A DNA stretch of 10,251 nt. It comes from Prevotella sp. UBA2746. GTDB lineage: Bacteria; Bacteroidota; Bacteroidia; Bacteroidales; Bacteroidaceae. Every line of letters starts with the position of its first letter. Position 1 is the first letter of the stretch. Shown piece after piece: positions 1 through 6,446 of the stretch. A model generated the notes under the pieces. That model saw only the letters and a program-made list of their open reading frames with translations. It was not told the DNA's origin and did not search any database. Made by a program: the position numbers and the translations under genes. The DNA is taken from positions 37,313-47,563 of the forward strand of contig DEJO01000030.1 of the NCBI GenBank assembly GCA_002353555.1. The letters are read 5' to 3'.

Positions 1-52
1 TCTTTGCACTGGTATAAACAACGCGGAGCTACCCCCTCCCGCGGTGGCTCCA

Positions 53-83
53 GTTGTGATTAGCTAAAAATTTCGTATCTTTG
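53..83 (+). promoter_or_regulatory. Intra-repeat promoter (repeat 53-99)
   Basis: The repeat contains a -33-like GTTG at its first four bases and a -7 box TATCTTTG at repeat positions 24-31, separated by 19 bp. This fits the Bacteroidota consensus TTTG / TAnnTTTG. Transcription would begin near repeat position 37-39 and read into the next spacer. Promoters embedded in repeats are known for type II-C arrays of Neisseria meningitidis; use here is inferred. Confidence 0.6.
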
Positions 84-129
84 CACTGGTATAAACAACT
101 CAACCGCTGGTAACGTTGTCACCGTAAGA

Positions 130-160
130 GTTGTGATTAGCTAAAAATTTCGTATCTTTG
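130..160 (+). promoter_or_regulatory. Intra-repeat promoter (repeat 130-176)
   Basis: This is the same GTTG (130-133) and TATCTTTG (153-160) pair with 19-bp spacing as in the preceding repeat. From this last copy, transcription would run through 177-248, which has no further repeat, into the terminator at 248-287. Such a short RNA would carry no downstream repeat to pair with tracrRNA, so it should not mature into a crRNA. Confidence 0.5.
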
Positions 161-247
161 CACTGGTATAAACAACCCGAAGTAGGTATCTTATTGGAAA
201 TCAATAGAATATGTTGTAAACCAGAAAAGAAAAAACAAGTGCAAAAA

Positions 248-287
248 GAAAGAGGATTTCGATTAAAAAGTCGGAATCCTCTTTTCT
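248..287. terminator. Bidirectional hairpin terminator between array and cas operon
   Basis: A 14-bp stem pairs 249-262 with 271-284 (one T-G wobble) around the 8-nt loop at 263-270. On the plus strand the 3' arm runs into TTTTCT. On the minus strand the corresponding flank is TTCTTTTTG. It is placed to stop array transcripts coming from the left and the cas9-dinD-cas1-cas2 mRNA coming from the right. The stretch 177-247 between last repeat and hairpin shows no gene. Confidence 0.8.
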
Positions 288-300
288 AAAACAATTATCT

Positions 301-446
301 TTGATGACTTTTCGTCACGACTCGGCAAACCTGATGCAAGCATCATTTTGCTCTCGCTGTTAGAAAAGTTAGTCTATTGATGACTTTTCGTCACGACTCG
401 GCAAACCTGATGCAAGCATCATTTTGCTCTCGCTGTTAGAAAAGTT
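301..446. repeat. Perfect 70-bp direct repeat in tandem (301-370 and 377-446)
   Basis: Two identical 70-bp copies are separated by the 6 bp AGTCTA, giving a 76-bp period. The right copy overlaps cas2: its last 11 bp hold the cas2 stop codon and final codons, and the left copy carries a non-coding duplicate of that stretch. Each copy contains an imperfect hairpin, in the left copy GCAAA (325-329), TGATGC (332-337), GCATCA (340-345), TTTGC (347-351), plus a smaller TGAC/GTCA stem. The repeat lies in the 3' UTR of the cas mRNA. Slippage or unequal recombination could have produced it. A functional role is not shown. Confidence 0.9.
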
Positions 447-771
447 CAAGTTGCTGGTATGGAGCGTTTGGCTTCTTCTCTTTTTTACATGAGAAGATTT
501 GAATATCTCCGAATTGTTTGTCGGTAATACACAGAATTCCGACGTGTCCGAGCTCAGGAAGTAAAGATTTAACTCTTTTTATATGTACCTGAGCGTTCTC
601 CATACTGGCGCAATGACGAATGTACATAGAGAACTGGAACATCGTGAAGCCATCCCCCATGATGTCCTTACGGAACTTGGCTGCTGCTTTTCGTTCCTTC
701 TTGGTGTCTGTTGGCAAGTCGTACATCACAAGCACCCACATAACTCTATATTCGTTTAAACGTTCTATCAT
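436..771 (-). CDS. cas2: CRISPR-associated endoribonuclease/adaptation protein Cas2
   Basis: Encodes 111 aa, the usual size for type II Cas2. In the adaptation complex a Cas2 dimer bridges two Cas1 dimers and helps measure and integrate new spacers. The first beta strand and conserved acidic residue are visible as VLVMYDLP, with Asp18 in the family's catalytic position. The central FTMFQFSMYIRHC stretch and the FGDIQIF strand near the C-terminus fit the ferredoxin-like fold. The start is fixed by its ATGA overlap with the cas1 stop codon (4 bp, 768-771), which implies translational coupling. The last codons lie inside the right copy of a 70-bp tandem repeat. No lesion is seen. Identification is secure from sequence and context. 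Confidence 0.97.
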   Translation of the reverse strand: MIERLNEYRVMWVLVMYDLPTDTKKERKAAAKFRKDIMGDGFTMFQFSMYIRHCASMENAQVHIKRVKSLLPELGHVGILCITDKQFGDIQIFSCKKEKKPNAPYQQLELF

Positions 772-1700
772 ACGAACTCAGGATAGGCAATCTTGCGGAT
801 TTCTCCGTTGAAGCATTTGGCAAGGCTGGCTGTTGTCTGCCCTACAGCCACCATGAGAGGACTTCTTTTGCCGCTTATACGAACATCAAGTACGGGTATG
901 CTGAGCATTTCTCGTTTTAGTTCAGTCGTCAGCGTTTCCCCAATCTCCATCCGCTCTCTAACGTTGATGACCAAATCATCTACAAAAGGACGGTATGGTT
1001 CCATGATGTCATCGGCAAGACAAAAGGCGTTGTAGCGGTTGTGGTGGTGAATTCCATATATAGGTAGTAGCCCACTGGCAACAAGAGATCGAGCAACAAC
1101 GCCACGCAGAATGGCATAGCCATAGTTGAGCAAGTTGTTTGGTGCTTCACCCTCTTGTGCACGAATGAATCCAGGTCTGTCCTTGAAGATGTTCTTCCAA
1201 TAGTAAACCGCTGCTTGTGCTTCGTAATTGTCAGGATCTCCACTTTTAACATCCCGTGCCATTACGTGGAGTGGGGCATGAGACTTCGGTGTGTTTTTCT
1301 GCAAGCAGAACGCTTGGTTCTCAATCTTTGCTTTCACTGTCTGCTGCCACAGTTGCTTGCGAAGGGGTAGGGAGGCCTCTATCTGATTGCGAAAACGTTC
1401 GTTATAGAGCGTATGTCCTTCAAGTGGCAGCAGCAATCCTGTAGGCATGCGCTTTGCATCACAGGTGATGACAGCCGTAGTGTTGTCAAGTAGAGCCGCC
1501 ATCAGTCCCTGTGTAATCGTTAACTGTTGGTTGTCGAGCACCATCACTCCGATATCCTCAATCGGAATTGTCCTGACGCTCTCCTTCTTGATGACGTCAG
1601 GCAGGTCGTTCTTCTCCACTTCAGGCAATTTTACTACCAGTTGCTTGTTTTTCAATGACAGGTAGGCAGGATTGCCGAAATACAAGGTCTTCTTGATCAT
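768..1700 (-). CDS. cas1: CRISPR-associated integrase Cas1 (type II)
   Basis: Encodes 310 aa, a normal length for type II Cas1. It is the metal-dependent integrase that inserts protospacers at the leader-repeat junction together with Cas2. The N-terminal beta-rich part spans roughly residues 1-85 and the alpha-helical catalytic part the rest. The expected metal ligands are present: Glu160 in DNYEAQAAVYYW, His219 in the GIHHHN motif, and Glu234 in DIMEPYRPFVD. The start lies 3 bp after the stop of the DinD/Bro-like gene and the end overlaps cas2 by 4 bp, so it is an internal member of one operon. No frameshift is seen. By sampling lines its G+C (about 47%) is higher than that of cas9, which may indicate a different history for the adaptation genes. 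Confidence 0.97.
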   Translation of the reverse strand: MIKKTLYFGNPAYLSLKNKQLVVKLPEVEKNDLPDVIKKESVRTIPIEDIGVMVLDNQQLTITQGLMAALLDNTTAVITCDAKRMPTGLLLPLEGHTLYNERFRNQIEASLPLRKQLWQQTVKAKIENQAFCLQKNTPKSHAPLHVMARDVKSGDPDNYEAQAAVYYWKNIFKDRPGFIRAQEGEAPNNLLNYGYAILRGVVARSLVASGLLPIYGIHHHNRYNAFCLADDIMEPYRPFVDDLVINVRERMEIGETLTTELKREMLSIPVLDVRISGKRSPLMVAVGQTTASLAKCFNGEIRKIAYPEFV

Positions 1701-1703
1701 AGG

Positions 1704-2534
1704 CTATTCTAATTGTTTCTTCTGTTTCGGAGGTGGAAGAAAGTTGTTAGGATTAGATACACTTCTTCCCAATTCTTTCTCAGTTTCCTTGCGTGCTATG
1801 CCTGCAACGTTACCTCCTCTTTGAGCTACTTTCTTGCTCTCCTTGAATGTTTCAGGTTGTTCTTTTTCAGAAATCTCAGTTGTCACTCTTTCGCCAAGCA
1901 TCGTGAAGATGAGTTCAAGATCATCCATGTGGTCGCGTAAGTTTTGGCTTTTCTTAGTCAACCCTTTAAACTCTTTATATTGAGAAGGGGTCATGCCAAA
2001 CGTAGCTTTTGATATTTCAGCAGTAAGAATGGCGTAATCCTTTTCTTCTGTGATTCCTCGTTTTTTCCATTCATCAGTCAGATTCTGTCGTATGGCAATT
2101 CCACGTAGTCGCTTGTCAATCCAGTCTTTCGGATATCCTTTTTGTTCATAAATAAGTTTCATCCTTTCCTGTGCCAGTTCTGGATTCTCTATTTCCTGCA
2201 CACGCTCATATCCTACCTGTGCCAACCATAACTTAAACGGTTCAGCTTTTGGTGATGGGATAGACTGGATAATGCGAAATAGGTCTTTGACGTTAGCAGC
2301 TAACGTTTTTCTTTTTTTTCCAGTATCTGTGTACATATTTACCTGGGGACAATTTGTCCCCAGGAAGGCTCCTAATGCTTGGTCGCGTTTACGCATTTTC
2401 TTTAAATAGTCAGTTGGATTTGCGGAGTCTGTTAATGCCCCAACTACGTCAACTACAGAGAAATACCATTGTTCTTCCTCATCGTTCCAAACAGAACGTA
2501 TCTTTTTATCTTGAAAAAGTTTGATGTTGCTCAT
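1704..2534 (-). CDS. Bro-N/DinD-like protein embedded in the cas operon
   Basis: Encodes 276 aa. Residues about 3-110 look like a BRO family N-terminal domain (IRSVWNDEEEQWYFSVVDVV near the start, then FRIIQSIPSPKAEPFKLWLA at 86-105), a putative DNA-binding module common in phage antirepressors. Residues about 160-255 resemble the C-terminal part of E. coli DinD: KDYAIL, KGLTKKSQNLRDHM and LELIFTMLGERVTTEI match DinD stretches I recall. E. coli DinD is SOS-induced and has been reported to inhibit RecA filaments. Such proteins are frequent in Bacteroidota but are not standard type II-C components. The ATG at 2534 is 18 bp after the cas9 stop, and the gene ends 3 bp before cas1, so co-transcription is likely. 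The coding sequence contains two perfect palindromes (2342-2364, 2290-2306). A link to CRISPR function is inferred from position only; it could be a passenger gene. Confidence 0.85.
   Translation of the reverse strand: MSNIKLFQDKKIRSVWNDEEEQWYFSVVDVVGALTDSANPTDYLKKMRKRDQALGAFLGTNCPQVNMYTDTGKKRKTLAANVKDLFRIIQSIPSPKAEPFKLWLAQVGYERVQEIENPELAQERMKLIYEQKGYPKDWIDKRLRGIAIRQNLTDEWKKRGITEEKDYAILTAEISKATFGMTPSQYKEFKGLTKKSQNLRDHMDDLELIFTMLGERVTTEISEKEQPETFKESKKVAQRGGNVAGIARKETEKELGRSVSNPNNFLPPPKQKKQLE
2290..2306. repeat. 17-bp perfect palindrome inside the DinD/Bro-like gene
   Basis: The sequence reads ACGTTAGCAGCTAACGT, two 8-bp arms around one central base. On the plus strand it is followed by a T-rich run (2306-2318), which would look like a weak antisense terminator, although the one-base centre forces a larger real loop. 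Its centre is 55 bp from that of the 23-bp palindrome in the same gene. Confidence 0.8.
2342..2364. repeat. 23-bp perfect palindrome inside the DinD/Bro-like gene
   Basis: Arms CCTGGGGACAA and TTGTCCCCAGG (11 bp each) flank a single central T. It lies in the codons for LGTNCPQ, at the junction between the two halves of the Bro-N region. An 11-bp-armed perfect palindrome is unlikely by chance in a window of this size. It has the form of an operator for a dimeric protein, but no binding protein is demonstrated. Confidence 0.85.
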
Positions 2535-2552
2535 GATGGTTAGTTTTATGTT

Positions 2553-5500
2553 CTATAATTCTTTAATTTTTCCTATTACAGAAATATACACTTTATGCGG
2601 ATTAAGTGAATAAAAACCTTTTATACTCTTTGTCCTATAATACTTCTTTGCCAATTTTGCAGATGCGGTTTTGTCGTTTTGAGTTTCAAGATGTAACCTA
2701 AACCAATAATCTGATTCGGAGATACTTTGTACGCGATACAGATATTTACTAATCAATGCATAATTTTTATTTCGCATAGCATCCTCAAAGGCATCATCCT
2801 CCAATCCCAAGATAAACATTTCATTTTGCTGCAGACTCATCTCAAAGGTCCAATTTACATCAGGTAACTTTTCCAAGAACGTTTCTGGTAATTGCTTGTC
2901 CCTAATACTGTCCCAAACCTCTAAAGGATTCTCAATGACAACAGGTATTCCGTATTTTTTGCGTTCTACAGCATTCCAAAATGTTACTGCGTGTTCTTTG
3001 AGTTTCCCTTCTTTGTCTCGATAAATGGCAATATGATGATTATTTCCTGGCTTAACATAGCCTATAGCCTCACCTCGTTCGTTCTTTTTTATTGGTACAA
3101 CTGCAGACAAGCCAGTACGACAGCGAACGGTACGGATAGGAATAGTATTATTCTTGTCTGCAAAAATAGGATTTTCATCCAAATTGTTCAGATTATCCAA
3201 AGCTTTCTTTACATTATTTCGATAATCTTGTCCCTCTTCAAATCCTTGATTTAAACGTTGCAGAACTTTGTTACGTATATTACCATCTACAATAGAATCA
3301 AGGACATTCTTAATCTTATCCTCAATTTGAATTTCTCCAGTTTTTTTATTTACTTTTTCTACATAAGTTTCTTTTCCTGTAAAAACGAAACCTTGTGCCC
3401 CTTTACCTAACTTGTATTTTTTTACTATTTCTTTCTTGCCATCTATCAGAATTGCTCCATAAACACCTTCTTCGTGTAGCGCCCCTCTAGGTATAATAAT
3501 TCCCTCTTGGACTACATGTTTCTTTCCGTCCTTGTATTCTATTCGTTTCCCAATAGTAGCCGTTTTCTTCCCAGCTTTAAATGAAACAAGTATTTTGTTT
3601 ACAGCATCGGCAACAAATTGAGTTTTAAAAGGAATGAGTGATGTGAGGTACTTATCCAATAAGACTTTTTTTTCTTCAAATTTTATACCTGCGGATTCTA
3701 TTTGTTTTTTCATCAAATCTTTTGTTTCATCCGCATTTAGAGTGTTAATTCGCTGAATAAATCCTTGTTGTGTACAGGCAACAACCAAAGCATCTATAGC
3801 GTGATGTCTGTGGTCGATTCGTTTTGACCAATCCACTATCTGTTCTTTGCTGTGTTTATTCTTTCCGTGGTTGCTTTCCCACGTTACAATTTTTGTCAAT
3901 CCTGCTTGTTTGTATCTCTCAAAGTTAAGTTGATGTAGAATTTCATCATACCCCCAGAGATGACGTAATGTGGCAGTTATAGAACCACTGGTTGCGTTTA
4001 CGTATCTGCAGCATTGCTTTAGGATTCTAATGGCTTCTCGTGAGATATATTGTGTTTCTCCTGCTTGACGAGAAACAAAATTCTCCCAATATTTTTTGTC
4101 AATATCGGTTGCCTTGTCTTTCTTTTTACGCTCCAAATAATCTTCATGTGAAAGCAAGAGTCGCTCACGTTTAGAAGGTGATATAATACCATCTTTATAC
4201 CATAATTCAACTCGTTCTAAGTATGTTTCAAAAGCATGTTCCCCCTGACTACGCATAAAATCGAAAGCAGTCTTATTAGATTTGATAGAATTGCACTTTC
4301 TACACGATAGGACTTTGTTGCTCTGCGAATTATCACAAATCAAATCACGTGGAAGTATATGTTCTATTTCATATCCATCACCATTAAGTGCTGCACTTAA
4401 AGAAAATGGCTGACCACAGTAGATACAACGATTTACAGTTGATAGGTTCTCAAAGTTTTTGGTGATGAATTTACCAGTTCTTTTATCAAAGCAGCCTTTT
4501 GTTGGAAAGATGAATTTGTATTTTTCTATTGTCCTTTTAGTGGGCTTTATTCCTTCTGAACTTAGACGTGTTGCAATGGATTCATTTAATCTCTGCATCG
4601 CTTCATTCTGCAAGAAAGTGGTATTTCTTTCGTCTTTGCTTTGTTTCAGTTCTCGGGCTAACTCAACACGTATAGAATCAAATTGCCCATATTCAATCAT
4701 TAAAGCGTTGACAACATTAATCATCTGATTAAGTATTTTTTCCACAATAGGTTGGTGGAGTGCATTCTTTTGAACAGGAGGCAATTTTTCTAACAATTGT
4801 CGTGCTTCGTTTTCTGCTTTTGTTAAACTATCAGAATGTCTGAATCCTGCATATTCACAAGCATCACTGTATTTTAAGCCTTGCTGTAAATATGGAAGAA
4901 TTCGTCGCATCGCTTTAGTTGATTTATTTCCAAATCCAGATTTTACAAAATCTATTGCATAAAGACGATTTATGATGTCTTCATCATGTATGTTGTATTT
5001 CTTTTTAAGCGCGTTTGCTAATTCTTCTTTGTCGGAAATAGAATATATAGTATGCCATAAATCATAAAGTGGTTCTTTTTCCAACTTAGGATCTATTACT
5101 TGTAATATCTCACCAGTAACTTCATCAACTAAATTACTGTCAGTTTGTTTTAGGTTAAACTGTAACAGGGTGTCTGCATTTACAAAGTCGCCGAGTGCTT
5201 TTTTTAAAGCAATTTTTGTAGTGTTGCCTTGTAGTCCTCTTCCGATTGCTTTTCCTCCCCACCAGCCATCTTGCTTGCTAATTCCAAGGATGGAATACAT
5301 ATCGCTTAATGTCAGTTTTTCATGTGTATCTAAAAAATCGACCATTGCTTGACGTTGTTCTATTGTTATAAACAACTCATCATTCTTGCGGTTCCTTAAT
5401 GTTAAATTATTGACCTCTTCCCATATTTTGCATAATTGAAATAATGGTGAACTCTTGGGAGCAACCTTTGGACCTCCATAAACAACTTTACCTACTTTAT

Positions 5501-6281
5501 TTATATATTCTCGTTTCTCGAAATCACAGAAAGACACCAAGTGCTTACATGATTTCAATCTACGTTGATAGAAAATAATTTCATTGCGCAGTCTGTTGAT
5601 CTCTTCATTAGTCAATATGTCAGGATAGAATTCTTTCTGACACTCTATGATTTGGTCAAATTCTGCTTCGTAAGCCTTTCGAGGAAATACTTGCTCTTTG
5701 ATTCTATATGTGTAGAATTTACCCTTGGGAGTCTCAATCTCATTCTCCTTCAGCTTCTCTGCAAAAAATTGTCCAATCGTTTGATTACGTTCCTTTATCA
5801 TTGCATAACGAGCATTTACTTCTGCTACATATGCTTTTTGTTTAGTGTCAGCACTCTCATCTGATTTTGCATGTTTATATCCGCGTTTTTGATTGATATG
5901 ATATAAAACGCGTCCAATTTCTGACAACGTTAATTGGTTTCCTTTGCTTGCTGCTTTCCCCCGAAGTTCCCACAATTCCAGAACAGGAAGCTTTATGAGC
6001 CTTTCGTCAGGTAGCATTTTTAACTTCCGGAGTTCTGCGGTTAAATGTTCCCGTCGTAATTGATACCTGTCATATCCTTTTCGTGCTGTTCGTTTCTCTG
6101 TTCGTGATTGATTTTTGGTAATGGCATTACCTTTCGTAAATTCATTAGTATCGTCTGACGTAAGTGGTACAATTCGACTGCCCATACTTTCTATTGATAC
6201 AGGTTTATCATTCTCGTCTGTATTTACCACAGCCCATCCTATGCTGTTCGTACCTAAATCGAGACCTAATATTCTTTTCAT
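2553..6281 (-). CDS. cas9: RNA-guided endonuclease Cas9, type II-C
   Basis: Encodes 1242 aa. Cas9 uses a crRNA:tracrRNA pair to cut invading DNA. RuvC-I is at the N-terminus (ILGLDLGTNSIGWAVV, Asp8), followed by an arginine-rich bridge helix at about 59-90. RuvC-II is RVELARE with Glu540. The HNH domain spans about 600-680 with His641 in EIEHILPRD and Asn664. Two CxxC pairs (Cys619/622 and Cys660/663) suggest a structural zinc site around HNH. RuvC-III is HHAIDALVVA with His827 and Asp830. All expected catalytic residues are present, so the enzyme should be active. The C-terminal third should hold the PAM-interacting region, but I cannot predict the PAM. The start ATG lies about 20 nt after the predicted transcription start from a TACCTTTG box. 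Sampled G+C (about 35%) is lower than in cas1 or the esterase gene, consistent with transfer. Confidence 0.98.
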   Translation of the reverse strand: MKRILGLDLGTNSIGWAVVNTDENDKPVSIESMGSRIVPLTSDDTNEFTKGNAITKNQSRTEKRTARKGYDRYQLRREHLTAELRKLKMLPDERLIKLPVLELWELRGKAASKGNQLTLSEIGRVLYHINQKRGYKHAKSDESADTKQKAYVAEVNARYAMIKERNQTIGQFFAEKLKENEIETPKGKFYTYRIKEQVFPRKAYEAEFDQIIECQKEFYPDILTNEEINRLRNEIIFYQRRLKSCKHLVSFCDFEKREYINKVGKVVYGGPKVAPKSSPLFQLCKIWEEVNNLTLRNRKNDELFITIEQRQAMVDFLDTHEKLTLSDMYSILGISKQDGWWGGKAIGRGLQGNTTKIALKKALGDFVNADTLLQFNLKQTDSNLVDEVTGEILQVIDPKLEKEPLYDLWHTIYSISDKEELANALKKKYNIHDEDIINRLYAIDFVKSGFGNKSTKAMRRILPYLQQGLKYSDACEYAGFRHSDSLTKAENEARQLLEKLPPVQKNALHQPIVEKILNQMINVVNALMIEYGQFDSIRVELARELKQSKDERNTTFLQNEAMQRLNESIATRLSSEGIKPTKRTIEKYKFIFPTKGCFDKRTGKFITKNFENLSTVNRCIYCGQPFSLSAALNGDGYEIEHILPRDLICDNSQSNKVLSCRKCNSIKSNKTAFDFMRSQGEHAFETYLERVELWYKDGIISPSKRERLLLSHEDYLERKKKDKATDIDKKYWENFVSRQAGETQYISREAIRILKQCCRYVNATSGSITATLRHLWGYDEILHQLNFERYKQAGLTKIVTWESNHGKNKHSKEQIVDWSKRIDHRHHAIDALVVACTQQGFIQRINTLNADETKDLMKKQIESAGIKFEEKKVLLDKYLTSLIPFKTQFVADAVNKILVSFKAGKKTATIGKRIEYKDGKKHVVQEGIIIPRGALHEEGVYGAILIDGKKEIVKKYKLGKGAQGFVFTGKETYVEKVNKKTGEIQIEDKIKNVLDSIVDGNIRNKVLQRLNQGFEEGQDYRNNVKKALDNLNNLDENPIFADKNNTIPIRTVRCRTGLSAVVPIKKNERGEAIGYVKPGNNHHIAIYRDKEGKLKEHAVTFWNAVERKKYGIPVVIENPLEVWDSIRDKQLPETFLEKLPDVNWTFEMSLQQNEMFILGLEDDAFEDAMRNKNYALISKYLYRVQSISESDYWFRLHLETQNDKTASAKLAKKYYRTKSIKGFYSLNPHKVYISVIGKIKEL

Positions 6282-6308
6282 GTTGCTTAGATTTTAGTTA
6301 ATTTGCGA

Positions 6309-6316
6309 CAAAGGTA
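6309..6316 (-). promoter_or_regulatory. Promoter -7 box of the cas9 operon
   Basis: Reading the minus strand, TACCTTTG (6316 to 6309) fits the Bacteroidota -7 consensus exactly. Transcription would start near 6302, leaving a leader of about 20 nt before the cas9 ATG. No good TTTG is seen at the -33 distance, so the promoter may be moderate. The upstream part of this promoter shares DNA with that of the divergent tracrRNA. Confidence 0.6.
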
Positions 6317-6334
6317 AACTTTTTCTTTAAAACA

Positions 6335-6366
6335 TTTGCATGTTTGAAGGATTTTTTGTTTCTTTG
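6335..6366 (+). promoter_or_regulatory. tracrRNA promoter
   Basis: TTTG at 6335-6338 and TTTCTTTG at 6359-6366 are 20 bp apart. The -7 box differs from TAnnTTTG only at its second base. The predicted start near 6372 falls exactly where the anti-repeat begins, which supports both the promoter and the RNA. Confidence 0.65.
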
Positions 6367-6371
6367 CAGCA

Positions 6372-6446
6372 CGAAATTTAGCTAATCACAATAAGGATTA
6401 TTCCGTTGTGAAAACAAATGGGCGGGGCGACTCGCCCTTTCTTTTT
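6372..6446 (+). ncRNA. tracrRNA, divergent from cas9
   Basis: The first 21 nt (6372-6392) are an anti-repeat. CGAAATTT and AGCTAATCACAAT pair with repeat positions 23 to 1, leaving only a two-A bulge in the crRNA and a terminal G-U pair. After it comes a short stem-loop (GGA 6395-6397 with TCC 6402-6404) like the nexus hairpin of type II-C tracrRNAs. A GC-rich terminator hairpin (GGGCG at 6420-6424 or 6425-6429 with CGCCC 6433-6437) follows, then TTTCTTTTT. The predicted length is about 75 nt. The RNA guides repeat processing by a host RNase III and is bound by Cas9. Exact ends are inferred. Confidence 0.93.
6420..6446 (+). terminator. Rho-independent terminator of the tracrRNA
   Basis: CGCCC at 6433-6437 can pair with either of two tandem GGGCG blocks (6420-6424, 6425-6429), giving alternative stems with 8- or 3-nt loops. 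A TTTCTTTTT tract follows at 6438-6446. In type II-C tracrRNAs this terminal hairpin is usually also a Cas9-binding element. Confidence 0.85.

Larger units (their letters stand above)
1..176 (+). CRISPR. Type II-C CRISPR array, cas2-proximal end (truncated at window edge)
   Basis: The repeat is 47 bp, beginning GTTGTGATTAGC and ending GGTATAAACAAC. Two complete, identical copies lie at 53-99 and 130-176, and the last 22 nt of another copy at 1-22. The two spacers (23-52 and 100-129) are both exactly 30 bp, the usual length for type II. The array continues off the left edge, so its total size is unknown. The strand is set by the tracrRNA at 6372-6446, whose anti-repeat pairs with the 5' end of the plus-strand repeat. 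The copy nearest cas2 is not degenerate. The repeat length and 5' end resemble the type II-C repeat I recall from Bacteroides fragilis. I could not identify the source of either spacer. Confidence 0.97.

Noticed and set aside
23..129. Naming the phage or plasmid targets of the two spacers
   Set aside because: This needs a database search; nothing else in this window appears to match either spacer.
213..218. GTTGTA resembling the start of another CRISPR repeat after the last copy
   Set aside because: It is 36 bp rather than 30 bp beyond the last repeat and the following bases do not match.
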